Positions 1 through 5,900 of a DNA stretch of 7,867 nucleotides are shown in pieces (the first letter of the stretch is position 1; each line of letters opens with the position of its first letter). Source of the DNA: an uncultured Burkholderiales Genera incertae sedis bacterium. GTDB taxonomy: Bacteria > Pseudomonadota > Gammaproteobacteria > Burkholderiales > Eutrophovitaceae. The stretch lies in NCBI GenBank assembly GCA_905479505.1, contig CAJQMS010000079.1, positions 1-7,867 of the forward strand, written 5' to 3'. The notes under the pieces are model-generated. The model did not search any database. It saw only the letters and a list, made by a program, of their open reading frames with translations, and was not told the DNA's origin. Both the position numbers and the translations under genes were made by a program.

Positions 1-644
1 ACAATGCTGATAGACACAAACAACAATCTATGGTTGTTGTTCCGACTGACACCCCTGGAGTGACCATAGAGAGGGCATTAACTGTGTTCGGTTTCGATGA
101 CGTGCCGCACGGCCATATGGAAGTGTCTTTGAAAAATGTTAGAGTGCCCGCTAGAAATGTTCTCTTGGGTGATGGGCGCGGTTTTGAGATTGCGCAGGGT
201 CGTCTTGGGCCAGGGCGTATCCATCATTGTATGAGGATTATCGGGCAGGCTGAGCGAGCATTGGAGTTCATGATTCGTAGGCTGAATTCGAGAGTGGCCT
301 TTGGAAAGCCAATCTCACAACAGTCGGTTTGGCACGAGCGTATTGCGGAATCAAGAATTATGATTGATCAAGCCCGTTTGTTAACCTTAAAGGCCGCGCA
401 CATGATGGACACGGTGGGCAATAAAGAAGCCAAAAAAGAAATAGGAATGATTAAAGTTATAGCGCCTAATATGGCTCAACAGATTATCGATTGGGCGATT
501 CAAGCGCACGGTGGAGGTGGGGTTTCTCAAGATTTTCCGCTGTCGTTTATGTGGTCTTGGAACCGCACTATGCGTTTAGCTGACGGGCCAGATGAAGTGC
601 ATAGAGCCCAAGTCGCGAGGCTGGAGCTGAAAAAGTACCTGTAA
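1..644 (+). CDS. Acyl-CoA dehydrogenase, ACAD10/ACAD11-type, C-terminal part (5' end outside window)
   Basis: The frame is open from the window edge (first full codon at position 3), giving 213 residues and a stop at 644. The family is normally about 400 residues, so roughly the second half is present and the first ATG seen at position 30 is internal. The segment begins in the beta-barrel middle domain (the VPTDTPGVTIER and FGFDDVPHGH stretches) and continues through the C-terminal helical domain. The stretches GRLGPGRIHHCMR, RVAFGKPIS and QAHGGGGVSQD match family positions for FAD and substrate contacts. Near the end, LADGPDEVHR places an Asp where classical medium-chain enzymes have the catalytic Glu of YEGT. 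This is characteristic of the ACAD10/11-like group. Members are FAD enzymes that oxidise acyl-CoA, and animal ACAD10/11 are linked to 4-hydroxyacyl-CoA breakdown; the substrate here is unknown. Transcription probably ends at the terminator just downstream. Confidence 0.93.
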   Translation, partial: NADRHKQQSMVVVPTDTPGVTIERALTVFGFDDVPHGHMEVSLKNVRVPARNVLLGDGRGFEIAQGRLGPGRIHHCMRIIGQAERALEFMIRRLNSRVAFGKPISQQSVWHERIAESRIMIDQARLLTLKAAHMMDTVGNKEAKKEIGMIKVIAPNMAQQIIDWAIQAHGGGGVSQDFPLSFMWSWNRTMRLADGPDEVHRAQVARLELKKYL

Positions 645-670
645 TTCCTAAATTTTCAATTTATTTTTGT

Positions 671-701
671 AAAATCTCCAATTTTTTGGAGATTTTTTTT
701 T
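671..701 (+). terminator. Rho-independent terminator after the acyl-CoA dehydrogenase gene
   Basis: A perfect 10-bp stem, AAAATCTCCA (671-680) pairing with TGGAGATTTT (687-696), has a 6-nt loop and runs directly into a T tract ending at 701. It starts 26 bp after the stop codon at 644. The stem is AT-rich but the U tract is long, so it should act on the plus-strand transcript. Confidence 0.85.
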
Positions 702-856
702 GGGCATAATAATTCACTTAGGGTTTGCCGTTCATCGTTTTTCGTTAACATCTCAGAGAGCTGAGTAGGTTAAAAAAATTTGATAGTTGTGGATGTAGGA
801 TGATTTGAGATCTACGCAGTCGACCCGAGAGAATTTGTCTTTAATGACATTAATAA

Positions 857-909
857 TGCGGCGCATTTGAACTAAAATAATGGATTTAGAGCTATATTAT
901 TGCGCCGCA
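857..909. repeat. Inverted pair of near-palindromic TGCGSCGCA elements
   Basis: TGCGGCGCA at 857-865 and its exact reverse complement TGCGCCGCA at 901-909 lie 44 bp apart centre to centre, in an otherwise AT-rich region. Each copy is itself symmetric apart from the central base (TGCG-S-CGCA). The pair could form a stem with a 35-nt loop, inside which CTAAA (872-876) and TTTAG (885-889) can also pair. Alternatively it could be two binding sites for a dimeric regulator about four helical turns apart. The sequence alone does not decide between these. Confidence 0.55.
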
Positions 910-1059
910 ATAGACCTGCTATCACATCTATTTTTGAGGTATGCGTTGGCTGTTTTCTTGCGCTCTGATTTTAAGCTTCGAAGAGAGGCCGGCTTAAAGA
1001 TTTAGCTTTCCTGAAATTTAGTGCAATGAGTCATGGACACATTGTGCATACTTTTAAAT

Positions 1060-1078
1060 GCGAATGAGAATCATTAAC
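1060..1078. promoter_or_regulatory. Putative Fur box upstream of iorA
   Basis: The 19-mer GCGAATGAGAATCATTAAC matches the classical enterobacterial Fur consensus GATAATGATAATCATTATC at 15 of 19 positions, including an uninterrupted AATCATTA core. It lies 131 bp before the iorA start codon, in a non-coding interval, in a plausible position for a regulatory site. The match is visible directly; Fur binding is inferred. The likely target is the downstream [2Fe-2S]/molybdenum enzyme operon. Confidence 0.55.
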
Positions 1079-1109
1079 TATAACCCTTTAAAAACAAGAG
1101 TTTCAGTGC

Positions 1110-1138
1110 TTGTAACCTTTCGCCTATTCATGTATTTT
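1110..1138 (+). promoter_or_regulatory. Possible sigma70-type promoter for iorAB
   Basis: TTGTAA (1110-1115) and TATTTT (1133-1138) each match four of six bases of the -35 and -10 consensus and are separated by exactly 17 bp. A start near 1145 would give a leader of about 65 nt before the iorA ATG. The match is modest in an AT-rich region, so this is only a candidate. Confidence 0.3.
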
Positions 1139-1143
1139 TCATT

Positions 1144-1168
1144 TGTAACTTTTTATTTAGTTGTTACA
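1144..1168. promoter_or_regulatory. Candidate operator TGTAAC-N13-GTTACA
   Basis: A perfect 6-bp inverted repeat, TGTAAC (1144-1149) and GTTACA (1163-1168), has half-sites 19 bp apart. A third TGTAAC half-site lies at 1111-1116, 33 bp upstream on the same face of the helix. If the candidate promoter at 1110-1138 is used, the dyad covers the expected transcription start and the extra half-site overlaps the -35. This arrangement would suit a repressor, but none is encoded in the window. Confidence 0.35.
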
Positions 1169-1209
1169 TCCCTATACAAACCTAAAGCTTCGAAAGGGGG
1201 AGTTTTAAT

Positions 1210-1659
1210 ATGAAAGTCAGTTTTAAAGTAAATGGTAAGAGCGAAACTGTAGAGGTTTCGTCAGACACACCATTACTATGGGTTCTTCGCGATACACTCG
1301 GTTATACGGGTACAAAGTTCGGTTGCGGAAAAGCTCTATGTGGTGCGTGTACAGTTCATCTAAACGGTCGTGCGGTTCGTTCCTGTCAAACACAGATAGG
1401 TTCTATAGCTGGTTCGGATGTGACAACCATCGAAGGTCTTGGTGGAAATCATAAGGTCCAGCGTGCATGGGAAGCTTTAGATGTTCCTCAGTGTGGATAT
1501 TGTCAGCCAGGGCAAATGATGTCTGCCTCAGCACTCTTGTCCACTAACAAAAATCCTTCAGATGAGGATATTGATGCGTTCATGTCGGGCAACCTTTGCC
1601 GATGTGGTACTTATCCTCGAATCCGCGCTGCTATTAAAGCCGCGGCGAAGATGTCCTAA
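1210..1659 (+). CDS. iorA: [2Fe-2S] small subunit of an IorA-type molybdenum hydroxylase
   Basis: This 149-residue electron-transfer subunit belongs to the xanthine oxidase superfamily and has the usual length. The N-terminal ferredoxin-like domain ligates one plant-type [2Fe-2S] cluster with Cys39, Cys44, Cys47 and Cys59 (CGKALCGACTVHLNG). The C-terminal helical domain binds the second cluster through Cys95 and Cys98 (CGYCQPG) and Cys130 and Cys132 (NLCRCGTYPRIR). All eight ligands are present. The start is fixed by AAAGGGGGAG (1193-1202), 7 nt before the ATG. The protein has no signal peptide of its own; in this family it is carried through the Tat system folded with the large subunit. The large-subunit gene begins 15 bp downstream, so the two are clearly one operon. 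The symbol follows the isoquinoline 1-oxidoreductase family; the real substrate may be another N-heterocycle or an aldehyde. A Fur-box-like site and the TGTAAC dyad lie upstream. Confidence 0.93.
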   Translation: MKVSFKVNGKSETVEVSSDTPLLWVLRDTLGYTGTKFGCGKALCGACTVHLNGRAVRSCQTQIGSIAGSDVTTIEGLGGNHKVQRAWEALDVPQCGYCQPGQMMSASALLSTNKNPSDEDIDAFMSGNLCRCGTYPRIRAAIKAAAKMS

Positions 1660-1674
1660 AGGGGGGAACGAGAC

Positions 1675-3873
1675 ATGGAAAAAATAGTTAAAAATGAAGC
1701 TCGTCGTGACTTCCTGAAAGTCAGTGGATCAGCTGCCGGCGGTTTAGCTTTGGCGTTTTATATGCCAACAGCACGAATGGCTCAAGCTGCTGACGGTGGT
1801 AGCCCAAATGCTTGGGTAAAAATCGCTGCTGACAACACAGTAACCATTATGGTTGCTCGTTCAGAAATGGGTCAGGACGTTTACACTTCAATGCCTATGC
1901 TAGTTGCTGAGGAACTTGAAGTTGATATAAATGCTGTTCAGGTTGAGTTTGCACCACCAGCCGAGGTTTACATTAACTCGCTTCTCGGTGGTCAACTTAC
2001 TGGCGGTTCGACAGCGGTTCGTGACGGTTGGGAAAAGCTACGTAAAGCAGGTGCTTCTGCTCGCATGATGTTAGTTGCTGCTGCAGCTGATAACTGGGGC
2101 GTTGACGCAAGCAAGTGTAGTGCAGCCAACGGAATGGTCAAGGGACCTGGTGGAAAGAAGGCAACTTACGGTTCAGTAGCCGCTAAGGCGTCTACAATGG
2201 AAGTTCCTAAGGAAGTGCCATTGAAGCCAGCTAGCCAATTCAAAGTTGTTGGTAAAACAAAGCAAAAGCGTCTTGATACTGCAATGAAAGTTCGCGGTAC
2301 AGCCGGATTTGGAATTGATACTGTCGTACCTGGTATGAAGTACGCAGCAGTCGCAATGCCTCCAATGATGGGTGGTAGCTTGATCTCTTATGATGATGCT
2401 CGCGCGAAAAAGATGCCTGGTGTTCACTCAGTCGTTCAATACAGTCGTGGCGTAGCCGTAGTCGCAAATGACTATTGGACTGCGAAAAAAGCTGTAGCTA
2501 CTCTTGATCCTCAGTGGGATGCAGGTCCGAATGCAGATTTGGACATGACCAGCTTGTGGAGCAAGATGGAAGATGCTTCAAACGGTGCTGGTGCAGTTTT
2601 CCGTGAAAGTGGAAATGCAGACCAAGGTTTAGCTCAAGCAGATAAGATGATTACTGCGGAGTACCGCTTACCTTTCCAGTCGCACGCACCACTTGAGCCT
2701 CAAAACACAACAGCTCATGTTACTGCTGACAAGGCCGTGATCATTACGCCTACTCAGTTCCAACAGTTAGTTCCTCACGTTGTAGCGGGAGCTACTGGTC
2801 TTAAGCCTGAGCAGGTAGAAGTGCAAACAACCTTCCTCGGTGGCGGTTTTGGACGACGTGTTGAAGTTGACTACTGTATTGATGCTGCTGAGATTTCACA
2901 GGCGGCAGGTGTACCAGTGAAGATGGTTTGGTCTCGTGAAGATGATATGACACATGACTCATATCGTCCCGCAGGCATTTACAAGCTAACTGCTGGTGTA
3001 GACGCAAACGGTAAGCTACAAGCGCTTAAGTTTAAGTCAACCAGTCCTTCAATTTCTTCTCGGTTGTTCCCAAGTATCGTGAAAGATGGTGTTGATCCCT
3101 TCGCAGTTGAGGGTATCGATAACTTCCCATACCTAGCTGATGCCGGTATGAACTTTAGTTATGTTATGCATGACACTGGAGTTCAGGTCGGATACTGGCG
3201 TGGTGTGTCGCATAACTTGAACGCTGTTGCTTTGGAGTGCTTTATTGACGAGCTAGCGAAAAACGCTGGTGCTGATCCAATTCAGTACCGAATCGATATG
3301 CTCGATATGGGTTCTACCAAGCACGCTTGGTCTGGTCTATCTGCTGGTGTTCCAGTTGGTGCCAGAATGAAGACAGTGTTGGAAGAAGTTAAGAAGAAAT
3401 CTAGATTCGGTAAGAAGATGCCAGCTGGAAAAGGCCAAGGCGTAGCGGTAATGGAGGGTTACAACACCGTTATTGCTATTGTGGCTGAAGTCACTGTTGA
3501 CTCTACAATGGATGTGACTGTAGATAAAGTGACGGCTGTCGTTGACGGTGGTACGTTAATTCACCCAGATCAAGCACTCGCACAGATCCAAGGTTCAATC
3601 AACTTTGGTCAGGGCGCAGGAATGATCAGTGAAATTACGGTTAAGAACGGTACAGTCCAGCAAGATAATTTTGATGGATACCGAGCCGTACGTATCAACG
3701 AAACACCAAAAGTTATGGACGTCCACTTCGTTAAGAGCGATGGCGCACCAGGCGGTCTTGGTGAACCAGCAACCGCGGTTATCGTGCCAGCACTTGCTAA
3801 CGCAATTCATGCTGCATCAGGTAAACGTGTACGTACATTCCCTGCACTTCCAGAGAATGTTGCGGCTGGCTAA
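1675..3873 (+). CDS. iorB: Molybdopterin-binding large subunit, IorB-type, with Tat signal peptide
   Basis: This 732-residue catalytic subunit hydroxylates its substrate at a molybdenum centre, using water as the oxygen source. The N-terminus has a Tat motif (ARRDFLKVSG, Arg10-Arg11), a hydrophobic stretch and an AQA-AD junction near residue 39, so export to the periplasm is expected. Family landmarks follow in order: HAPLEPQ (338-344), the cofactor loop GGGFGRR (389-395), WRGVSHNLNAVALECFIDELA-type segment (509-529), and GGLGEPAT (693-700), in which Glu697 is the expected catalytic base. The length is normal for IorB-like proteins. The start has AGGGGGGA (1660-1667) 7 nt upstream, immediately after the iorA stop. 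Arg codons are strongly biased: 15 of 26 are CGT and only two are AGA, which suggests high expression. No FAD subunit or cytochrome c partner is encoded nearby. The substrate is unknown. Confidence 0.93.
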   Translation: MEKIVKNEARRDFLKVSGSAAGGLALAFYMPTARMAQAADGGSPNAWVKIAADNTVTIMVARSEMGQDVYTSMPMLVAEELEVDINAVQVEFAPPAEVYINSLLGGQLTGGSTAVRDGWEKLRKAGASARMMLVAAAADNWGVDASKCSAANGMVKGPGGKKATYGSVAAKASTMEVPKEVPLKPASQFKVVGKTKQKRLDTAMKVRGTAGFGIDTVVPGMKYAAVAMPPMMGGSLISYDDARAKKMPGVHSVVQYSRGVAVVANDYWTAKKAVATLDPQWDAGPNADLDMTSLWSKMEDASNGAGAVFRESGNADQGLAQADKMITAEYRLPFQSHAPLEPQNTTAHVTADKAVIITPTQFQQLVPHVVAGATGLKPEQVEVQTTFLGGGFGRRVEVDYCIDAAEISQAAGVPVKMVWSREDDMTHDSYRPAGIYKLTAGVDANGKLQALKFKSTSPSISSRLFPSIVKDGVDPFAVEGIDNFPYLADAGMNFSYVMHDTGVQVGYWRGVSHNLNAVALECFIDELAKNAGADPIQYRIDMLDMGSTKHAWSGLSAGVPVGARMKTVLEEVKKKSRFGKKMPAGKGQGVAVMEGYNTVIAIVAEVTVDSTMDVTVDKVTAVVDGGTLIHPDQALAQIQGSINFGQGAGMISEITVKNGTVQQDNFDGYRAVRINETPKVMDVHFVKSDGAPGGLGEPATAVIVPALANAIHAASGKRVRTFPALPENVAAG

Positions 3874-3888
3874 TATAAGGCGTTACCA

Positions 3889-3916
3889 GGATCCGGAAAC
3901 CTTGGTTTCTGGATCC
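3889..3916 (+). repeat. Long hairpin just after iorB
   Basis: GGATCCGGAAACC (3889-3901) and GGTTTCTGGATCC (3904-3916) form a 13-bp inverted repeat with a single G-U wobble, leaving a very tight loop (about CTTG if the last pair opens). It begins 15 bp after the iorB stop and has no T tract of its own. It sits 11 bp before the stem of a true terminator, so it may protect the 3' end of the iorAB message from exonucleases. Confidence 0.7.
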
Positions 3917-3927
3917 GATTAGTTCAG

Positions 3928-3958
3928 AAAACCCCCAGTCAAACTGGGGGTTTTTTTT
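3928..3958 (+). terminator. Rho-independent terminator of the iorAB operon
   Basis: CCCCCAG (3932-3938) pairs with CTGGGGG (3944-3950), and flanking A and T bases extend the stem. A run of eight T follows (3951-3958). The GC-rich stem with a short loop and long U tract makes this a strong terminator, and it separates iorAB from the xdhC-like gene. Confidence 0.93.
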
Positions 3959-4018
3959 AACTAAAAGTTTCATTACATATTGAATAAAAGTTAATCAAAA
4001 TTAGAAATTAATAAAGAC

Positions 4019-5032
4019 ATGGATAGCGTAGATTTACAAGTACTTAAGACGAGTCTTGAATGGCGGTCAGAAGGTCATGACGTCATTTTAGGGACCATAG
4101 TTCAGACCTGGGGATCATCTCCGCGTCCTCCAGGTGCAATGCTGGCCATCCGAGATGATGGTTTAGTGTCAGGCTCAATCTCAGGTGGATGCATAGAGGA
4201 CGACATGATCAACAAAGTAAGGGACCGGTCCCTTGAGGTTGATAAACCGAGCGTCGTGACATACGGTATTAGTAAAGAGGAGGCAAACCGTTTTGGTCTT
4301 CCTTGTGGTGGCACCTTGCAAGTTGTTTTAGAAAAAATTAGCGATGATCAGAGCTTTAGAGAGTTACTGGATCGAGTTGAGCGTCACGAGCTAGTTTGTC
4401 GATCTTTGGTCATCACAACTGGTGACGTAGCACTGAGTCAAGCATTATCAACCGATGAACTCTCGTTTGATGGCGAGACCCTGAGATGCGTTTATGGACC
4501 ACGATGGCGTTTAATCATCATTGGTGCTGGTCAGTTGTCGACTTATGTTGCTCAGATGGCTAAGGCACTTGATTATCATGTGATCGTTTGTGACCCACGC
4601 GCTGAATACGCTGATACTTGGGATGTTCCAGGCACCGTTCTCTCCCGGGAGATGCCCGACGACTTAGTAGTAGCACTTAAACTGGATGCTCATTCGGCAG
4701 TAGTCGCGGTAACCCATGACCCTAAACTCGACGACTTAGCGTTATTGGAGGCCTTAAAATCTCCATCTTTCTATGTTGGTGCCCTCGGTTCGCGTTTAAA
4801 TAGTCAAAACCGCCGAGAACGATTACTGCTTTTCGATTTGAGTGAATCGGAAATTAATCTTTTGCATGGCCCAGTAGGATTAAGAATTGGCAGTAAAACG
4901 CCTCCGGAAATTGCTGTTTCAATATTGGCCGAAATAACTGCTGTGCGTCATGGCGTGGAACTGGACACTGTTGGTCTCGTTGACGGTAAAGAGGTTAGCG
5001 CCGATGCCTCCACCTCAGTTTGTGCCGTCTAA
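4019..5032 (+). CDS. xdhC: XdhC/CoxI family molybdenum-cofactor maturation factor
   Basis: This 337-residue cytoplasmic protein matches the XdhC family in length and order of parts. XdhC proteins bind molybdenum cofactor, help add the terminal sulfido ligand and deliver it to xanthine-oxidase-type enzymes. The N-terminal XdhC_CoxI domain shows TWGSSPRPPGA (30-40), SGGCIEDD (55-62) and GLPCGGTL (93-100). A linker leads to a C-terminal Rossmann domain with IIIGAGQLS (166-174), CDPR (191-194), THDP (232-235) and GALGSR (254-259), ending in the conserved GPVGLRIGSKTPPEIA region (285-299). The MDSVDLQVL start is typical of the family, but no good Shine-Dalgarno is seen before it (only AAAG, 5 nt upstream). 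It lies downstream of iorAB but behind a strong terminator, so it probably has its own promoter. The client is inferred to be IorAB. No MobA-like cytidylyltransferase is fused or adjacent. Confidence 0.92.
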   Translation: MDSVDLQVLKTSLEWRSEGHDVILGTIVQTWGSSPRPPGAMLAIRDDGLVSGSISGGCIEDDMINKVRDRSLEVDKPSVVTYGISKEEANRFGLPCGGTLQVVLEKISDDQSFRELLDRVERHELVCRSLVITTGDVALSQALSTDELSFDGETLRCVYGPRWRLIIIGAGQLSTYVAQMAKALDYHVIVCDPRAEYADTWDVPGTVLSREMPDDLVVALKLDAHSAVVAVTHDPKLDDLALLEALKSPSFYVGALGSRLNSQNRRERLLLFDLSESEINLLHGPVGLRIGSKTPPEIAVSILAEITAVRHGVELDTVGLVDGKEVSADASTSVCAV

Positions 5033-5087
5033 GGTGGTAGTATATTGCCAAACAATTTTATTGGAATTTAACGCTTAGGAGTTATAA

Positions 5088-5843
5088 ATGAGATTAGAAG
5101 GTAAAGTGGCCATAGTCACAGGTGGCGGCTCAGGTTTTGGTGAGGGAATTGCTACGCGGTTTGCGCAAGAGGGATGCCAAGTAATCGTCAATGATATTAA
5201 TGTGGATGGTGGAAATCGGGTGGCACAGGAGATTAAGAATTCGGGCGGACAAGCGGTTTTTTGTGAGGGCAATGTGGGTTCTAGTTCTGACTGGGCGGAC
5301 TTGCTAAGCTGCTCTCTTGATCACTTTGGAAAACTTGATATCGTCGTAAACAATGCTGGGACAACACACCGAAATAAATCTATGATAGAAGTCACAGACG
5401 AAGAATTTGATCTCGTCTACGACGTGAATGTTAAGGGAATTTATTATTCTGCGAGGAACCTAGTGCCATACTTCAGAGCGCAAGGTAGCGGTAACTTTAT
5501 TACGATCGCATCCACTTCAGGTAAACGACCTCGTCCGGGTTTGGTTTGGTATAGTGGAAGTAAGGCTGCCGCTATAGTATCAAGCCAGGCGATGGCCCTG
5601 GAGCTAGCTCCAGATAAAATTCGCGTTAATGTGGTTAATCCCGTAGCTGGTGACACCCCGTTGTTAGCCGAGTTCATGGGTTCGGATACACCTGAGGTGC
5701 GCGAGAAGTTCGCGTCGGTGATTCCTTTAGGTCGTTTCAGTCAACCCAGTGATATTGCGGCCGCCTGTCTATATTTTGCATCGGATGAAGCTGACTTCAT
5801 CACGGGAGCTTGTATAGACGTCGATGGCGGACGCTGCGTCTAA
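5088..5843 (+). CDS. SDR family NAD(P)-dependent oxidoreductase (FabG-like fold)
   Basis: This 251-residue classical short-chain dehydrogenase has the usual length. The nucleotide-binding loop is TGGGSGFG (11-18). Asp36 at the end of the second strand suggests a preference for NAD(H). Further landmarks are NNAG (88-91), Asn114 in DVNVKG, and the catalytic set Ser142, Tyr155 and Lys159 (YSGSK), with Tyr and Ser spaced as in FabG. The C-terminal DVDGGR segment is also typical. A clear TAGGAG (5076-5081) sits 6 nt before the ATG. The gene follows the xdhC-like gene by 55 bp on the same strand, so cotranscription is plausible. It could oxidise an alcohol or hydroxyacyl-CoA in the same catabolic route. 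The WYSGSK context resembles SDRs annotated only as glucose dehydrogenase- or FabG-like, and the substrate cannot be assigned. Arg codon use is mixed (2 of 12 CGT), unlike iorB. Confidence 0.92.
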   Translation: MRLEGKVAIVTGGGSGFGEGIATRFAQEGCQVIVNDINVDGGNRVAQEIKNSGGQAVFCEGNVGSSSDWADLLSCSLDHFGKLDIVVNNAGTTHRNKSMIEVTDEEFDLVYDVNVKGIYYSARNLVPYFRAQGSGNFITIASTSGKRPRPGLVWYSGSKAAAIVSSQAMALELAPDKIRVNVVNPVAGDTPLLAEFMGSDTPEVREKFASVIPLGRFSQPSDIAAACLYFASDEADFITGACIDVDGGRCV

Positions 5844-5856
5844 AATTGCAGGCATG

Positions 5857-5892
5857 GAAAAATAAGTAGGGGCCTTGAGCGGACCTACTTAT
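5857..5892 (-). terminator. Hairpin between convergent genes, best read as terminator of the minus-strand operon
   Basis: ATAAGTAGG (5862-5870) and CCTACTTAT (5884-5892) form a perfect 9-bp stem; CC (5873-5874) and GG (5881-5882) may add a second short helix inside. On the minus strand the stem is followed by TTTT before CC, giving a short U tract. On the plus strand there is no T run. It starts 9 bp beyond the stop of the glutaryl-CoA dehydrogenase gene and may also weakly stop transcription from the SDR gene. Confidence 0.6.
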
Positions 5893-5900
5893 CTGTGAAA

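Larger units (their letters stand above)
645..1209. other. 565-bp non-coding interval upstream of the molybdenum hydroxylase operon
   Basis: No credible gene is present; the stretch is AT-rich and stop-dense. Beyond the terminator at 671-701 it holds a TTAATG-A-CATTAA palindrome (841-853), an inverted pair TGCGGCGCA/TGCGCCGCA (857-865 and 901-909), and a TTTAAGC/GCTTAAA stem (970-976 with 992-998). It also holds a CAATG-N11-CATTG dyad (1024-1044), a Fur-box-like site (1060-1078) and three TGTAAC half-sites (1111-1168). The 10-mer AAGCTTCGAA occurs twice (973-982 and 1185-1194); the second copy abuts the iorA ribosome-binding site. The interval is longer than expected between two catabolic genes and most likely carries promoter and operator elements for iorAB. 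A small RNA cannot be excluded. Confidence 0.6.

Noticed and set aside
941..997. 18-codon open frame starting at ATG 941 in the iorA leader, possible leader peptide
   Set aside because: The GAGG before it is only 1 nt from the ATG, the frame is short, and there is no run of regulatory codons.
970..1008. TTTAAGC/GCTTAAA hairpin as a transcription attenuator
   Set aside because: The stem is short and AT-rich, the loop is 15 nt, and only a broken T-rich stretch follows.
1024..1044. CAATG-N11-CATTG dyad as a LysR-type binding site
   Set aside because: The spacing is suggestive, but 5-bp arms in AT-rich DNA are common and no LysR gene is present.
2173..2467. Overlapping minus-strand open frames inside iorB
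   Set aside because: They lie wholly inside a well-supported gene, have low-complexity His/Arg-rich composition typical of antisense reading, and match no family I recognise.
3629..3922. 97-codon plus-strand frame overlapping the end of iorB
   Set aside because: It is an out-of-frame shadow of iorB that runs into the downstream hairpin.
5048..5064. CCAA...TTGG hairpin between xdhC and the SDR gene as a terminator
   Set aside because: It is only a few base pairs long and no T tract follows it.
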